Source: an uncultured Collinsella sp. (GTDB lineage: Bacteria; Actinomycetota; Coriobacteriia; Coriobacteriales; Coriobacteriaceae). Taken from it: 16,322 bases of DNA. Below the pieces are notes generated by a model. It made no database searches. It was not told the origin of the DNA and was given only the letters and a program-made list of their open reading frames with translations. The stretch is from NCBI GenBank assembly GCA_900554905.1, contig USJB01000005.1:1-16322 (forward strand), in the 5' to 3' direction. The translations under genes and the position numbers were made by a program. Positions 13,662 through 16,322 of the stretch are shown piece by piece (the first letter of the stretch is position 1; every line of letters begins with the position of its first letter).

Positions 13662-15542
13662 CTAAATCGTGGGAAACGCGACGACGTCGGCGGGGCGTGC
13701 CAACGTCTCGGCAATACGGTCTTGCACCTCGAGCAGGCAGTCGAGCAACAGTGGGTTAAAGGTTCCGCACTTACCGTCCAGGATCATCTGAATCGCCTCC
13801 TTGTGCGGGATAGCATCCTTGTACACACGCACACTCGTCAGCGCATCGTACACGTCGGCCACCGAAACCACCTGTGCGGCAATGGGAATCTCGTCGCCCT
13901 TAAGGCCATCGGGATAACCCTTGCCGTCCCAGCGCTCGTGATGCCAACGCGCAATCTGGTACGCATATTCCATAAGCGCATTGCCGACGTGATGGCGGCC
14001 CAGCTCAAGCAACATGTCGGCGCCCATCGTGGTATGCGTCTTCATAATCTCGAACTCCTCGGGCGTAAGGCGCCCGGGCTTGTTGAGAATCGCATCGTCA
14101 ATCGACATCTTGCCGATATCGTGCAGCGCCGAAGCCAGGGCAATCGTAGAGCGTTCCTCATTGTCGAGGGAGATGGTATCGCTACGCTGGACCAGACAGC
14201 CAAGCAGCAGCTCGGTCAGCTTCTCGATGTTCGTAACGTGCCTGCCGCTCTCGCCGTTGCGAAGCTCCATGACGCCGGCCATGATGTCGATGAGCATGCG
14301 ACTGTTCTTGACGCGCTCGTTGTACTGCTGGGACAGCAGATTCGTCAGGCGGCGCTGTTTGGCGTATAGGCGGATGGTGTTGCTTACACGGCGGCGCACG
14401 ACACGGGAGTCAAACGGGCGGTTGATATAGTCCGAGGCGCCCAGCTCGTACGCGCGCAGAACCATATCATCGGAATCTTCGCTCGAAATCATGATGACGG
14501 GCAGATTGTCACTAACCGATCGGCGCGACAGATCGGCCAGCACCTCAAAGCCGCTTACGCCCGGCATGACAATATCCAGCAGCACGAGCGACAACTCATC
14601 GCCATAGCGGTCGACCATGTCGAGCGCCGCACGACCGTGGTCGGCCTCGAGGATGCAATACTCGTCCTTGAGCATCTCGCTGAGAATGGCTCGGTTCATC
14701 TCGGAGTCATCGACGATAAGCACCGAAGGCTTTTCGCTTTGGAAGGCCTCGATGGAATCGCCATCGGTCACGACCGTACCGGCTTTTGCCTTGGCACGGC
14801 TCAGTAACTGGACAGCGCGGCCAACGCCCTCATCGACCGTCTCGCCATGAATGCGAACGCCACCAACACATGCCGTCAAGCTCACGTGCTCATGGCCCGG
14901 AATAATCGTGGCATGAACGGCATCGGATACCTGACGCAGACGACGGGCAAAGTCATCGGAGGGAATATTGGGCATGACGACCACAAACTTGTCACAGCCA
15001 TAGCGTACAAGCTCGTCAGTCGAACGAATTCCGCTGCGTATGGCTGTTGCCACAGCACCGAGCGCAAGGTCGCCGGCATGGCGGCCACACGTATCGTTGA
15101 AGACCCTAAAATCATCAAGGTCGATCACCGCAACGCCGGCATTCATGCGGGCGCTACGGAGCTTTTCCTCGTAATATCGGCGATTGCGCACACTCGTCAG
15201 CACGTCGGTGTAGACAAGGTCCTCTTCTGCAGCCTCTTGCCCATCGATCGGACGCACCATCAGCAAGACATGAGGCTCGCCCTCGACCTTTAGAGGGCGC
15301 AGACGGGCGCGGTACTCAACACCATCGTTGAGCAGTTGCTCCGACACCTCATCGGAATCTGCCAAGGCCTCAAGACTCGATTGACGCAGACAAGGGCACC
15401 GATTGCCGGCGAGCAGGCAGTTAGGCTCGCTCTTAATCTGATCGGCCGACAGCAAACGCACCACGGGGTAGGTCTTTGCGACGCGGGCGACCTCAGCGGC
15501 AGCCTCCTCGTCGGTTAGATTGACCTCGTGATTATTGAGCAT
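13662..15542 (-). CDS. Sensor - degenerate GGDEF - receiver - HD-GYP signalling protein
   Basis: 626-residue cytoplasmic protein. Residues 1-100 form a small sensor-like domain with a Cys cluster C42-X6-C49-X-C51 (NCLLAGNRCPC). Residues 110-265 resemble a diguanylate cyclase domain, but the active-site motif reads YGCDKF (181-186) in place of GGDEF, so synthesis is unlikely. Residues 272-395 are a receiver with D278-D279 and phospho-acceptor D323 (LLDIVMP); the usual KP lysine is R375. Residues 415-615 are an HD-GYP phosphodiesterase with HD at 474-475 and HHERWDGKGYPDG (534-546) intact, predicted to hydrolyse c-di-GMP. The start at 15542 has AAAGGG upstream; the frame is open to 15773 but upstream residues look non-coding. 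The HPt gene follows in the same operon. Domain calls are firm; the signal sensed is unknown. Confidence 0.92.
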   Translation of the reverse strand: MLNNHEVNLTDEEAAAEVARVAKTYPVVRLLSADQIKSEPNCLLAGNRCPCLRQSSLEALADSDEVSEQLLNDGVEYRARLRPLKVEGEPHVLLMVRPIDGQEAAEEDLVYTDVLTSVRNRRYYEEKLRSARMNAGVAVIDLDDFRVFNDTCGRHAGDLALGAVATAIRSGIRSTDELVRYGCDKFVVVMPNIPSDDFARRLRQVSDAVHATIIPGHEHVSLTACVGGVRIHGETVDEGVGRAVQLLSRAKAKAGTVVTDGDSIEAFQSEKPSVLIVDDSEMNRAILSEMLKDEYCILEADHGRAALDMVDRYGDELSLVLLDIVMPGVSGFEVLADLSRRSVSDNLPVIMISSEDSDDMVLRAYELGASDYINRPFDSRVVRRRVSNTIRLYAKQRRLTNLLSQQYNERVKNSRMLIDIMAGVMELRNGESGRHVTNIEKLTELLLGCLVQRSDTISLDNEERSTIALASALHDIGKMSIDDAILNKPGRLTPEEFEIMKTHTTMGADMLLELGRHHVGNALMEYAYQIARWHHERWDGKGYPDGLKGDEIPIAAQVVSVADVYDALTSVRVYKDAIPHKEAIQMILDGKCGTFNPLLLDCLLEVQDRIAETLARPADVVAFPTI

Positions 15543-15586
15543 ACGGGGCCCTTTCGATAGTTTCGCATGGAGCGGTGGGTTCCAAA

Positions 15587-15638
15587 TGTTACAAGGGTAA
15601 CACCTTGTCGATGCAGGTAGGCACGTGAATGCTGTTAC
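15587..15638. promoter_or_regulatory. TGTTAC operator-like sites upstream of the HD-GYP gene
   Basis: TGTTAC-AAGG-GTAACA (15587-15602) is a perfect inverted repeat. It overlaps a second one, CAAGG-GTAACA-CCTTG (15592-15607), so only one could form at a time. A further TGTTACAT occurs at 15633-15640. They lie 45-98 bases before the start codon. No clear -35/-10 pair is visible. In the rest of the 211-base gap (15543-15753) I see no gene or clear terminator. Confidence 0.4.
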
Positions 15639-15753
15639 ATTTTTATGAGTTGGCAGACGGCGCGATTGAAGCCGCAGGCGTGAGGTTTTGAGCACGTTTG
15701 TTAACACGGCCGAAACGTTTGCGGATGAAGCCTGTTTTGTTTTTTTGCAGCTG

Positions 15754-16322
15754 CTAGAACCCCAGGATGCCACGGACAGTCTGGGCAGCCGCTGCCGGGC
15801 GATCGCGCAGGCCGTTGTGCGCGCCGGGAATCGTTACGAGGGGGCAATCCAAAAGCTCAGCCGCCATCCTCGTACCCGCCTCGCGGGGCGTGCCAATCGA
15901 AAGCTCGCCCAAAAGCACGGCGGCCACCGTTTTCGACGCGCGAACGCTATCCCAATCGGGAACGCAGGTCATAGTAATCCCGTATTCGTTCGCCATGAAA
16001 CTGCGGCCGTTGCGCAGGGCATGCTTGGCTTCTGCCTCGGTTAACTTGGGGGCCTCAGGGTCCGAATCGCCGATGGCGCCCAGGAAGGCCCGTAATGCCC
16101 TGGAGACCTTTCCTGCGGCGATCATCTCGAGCAAAACCGGGGCCGCGCCCAGACCGGCACCCTCATCCGTCACGGCGGGTTCATGCAGAATCGCACGCGA
16201 GATTATGGCGGGGTTTGCACGGAGAAGCTCCAGGGCCACCAGCGTACCGGCACTGTGCGCGAGCACGTTTACCGGAGCGCCAATATGCTCGATAACAGCT
16301 TGCAGGTCGGCGGCTTGGGCGG
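15754..16322 (-). CDS. Alpha/beta hydrolase, 5' end cut off by the window
   Basis: The frame is open from the right edge of the window, so the N-terminal part is missing. Visible is the nucleophile elbow VLAHSAGTLVALELL, with AHSAG as a variant of GHSxG, then a cap-like region (about 60-100 residues) and near the C-terminus the likely catalytic histidine in VTIPGAHNGLRDRPAAAAQTVRGIL. These are marks of alpha/beta hydrolase fold enzymes; the substrate cannot be told. The stop lies 211 bases before the start of the HD-GYP gene, in the same direction. Confidence 0.85.
   Translation of the reverse strand, partial: AQAADLQAVIEHIGAPVNVLAHSAGTLVALELLRANPAIISRAILHEPAVTDEGAGLGAAPVLLEMIAAGKVSRALRAFLGAIGDSDPEAPKLTEAEAKHALRNGRSFMANEYGITMTCVPDWDSVRASKTVAAVLLGELSIGTPREAGTRMAAELLDCPLVTIPGAHNGLRDRPAAAAQTVRGILGF

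Noticed and set aside
15543..15773. 77-codon N-terminal extension of the HD-GYP protein
   Set aside because: It overlaps the inverted repeats and the end of the hydrolase gene, and AAAGGG supports the start at 15542.

Overview
The window looks like chromosomal DNA from a high-GC, Gram-positive gut actinobacterium of the class Coriobacteriia, most likely Collinsella or a close relative. This is inferred from codon use, gene content (Coriobacteria-style CmpB-like membrane protein, Corynebacterium-type glutamate ABC transporter, Cys-containing sensor fused to GGDEF) and hairpin-rich intergenic regions. It was not checked by any search.

Layout. (1) 1-2675, minus strand: the 5' part of an ammonium transporter gene that appears to lack transmembrane helix 2, then a tightly coupled pair, an HD-domain phosphohydrolase followed by a CmpB-type six-helix membrane protein. 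(2) 2904-4685, plus strand: a 593-residue DXP-synthase-like enzyme. It keeps the thiamine-diphosphate machinery but lacks both arginines that hold the glyceraldehyde-3-phosphate phosphate in true DXS. It ends in a clear terminator. (3) 4686-5189, about 500 bases without a gene: a strikingly regular array of four 15-base repeats in alternating orientation at an exact 40-base period, two further hairpins that share a CCTGTCCC loop, then a good sigma-70 promoter. (4) 5190-9510, plus strand: a Tat-type lipoprotein binding protein, two permeases and an ATPase of the glutamate/polar amino acid family, with an internal attenuator-like hairpin after the binding protein, followed by a class I glutamine-amidotransferase-like (peptidase C26) hydrolase and a strong G8/C8 hairpin. 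(5) 9624-13051, minus strand: a visibly more AT-rich cassette with two ABC-2 permeases, a BcrA-type ATPase, an XRE regulator and a DUF2975 membrane protein. The promoters of the transporter operon and of the regulator operon share a TATCG-N5-CGATA operator motif repeated at 19-base spacing, which ties the two operons into one candidate regulon. (6) 13194-16322: a perfect 18-bp inverted-repeat element, then on the minus strand a sensor/GGDEF-like/receiver/HD-GYP protein with a separate HPt protein in the same operon, and finally the 3' part of an alpha/beta hydrolase gene.

How the genes may work together. Regions 1 and 4 both serve nitrogen and amino acid uptake: glutamate import sits beside a possible gamma-glutamyl hydrolase. 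Region 5 reads as a self-contained peptide-antibiotic resistance or export cassette controlled by a membrane protein/XRE pair instead of a two-component system. Region 6 is a c-di-GMP-degrading phosphorelay output in which the cyclase domain looks dead. The points most worth checking are the 40-base alternating repeat array, the altered DXS active site and the shared operator.
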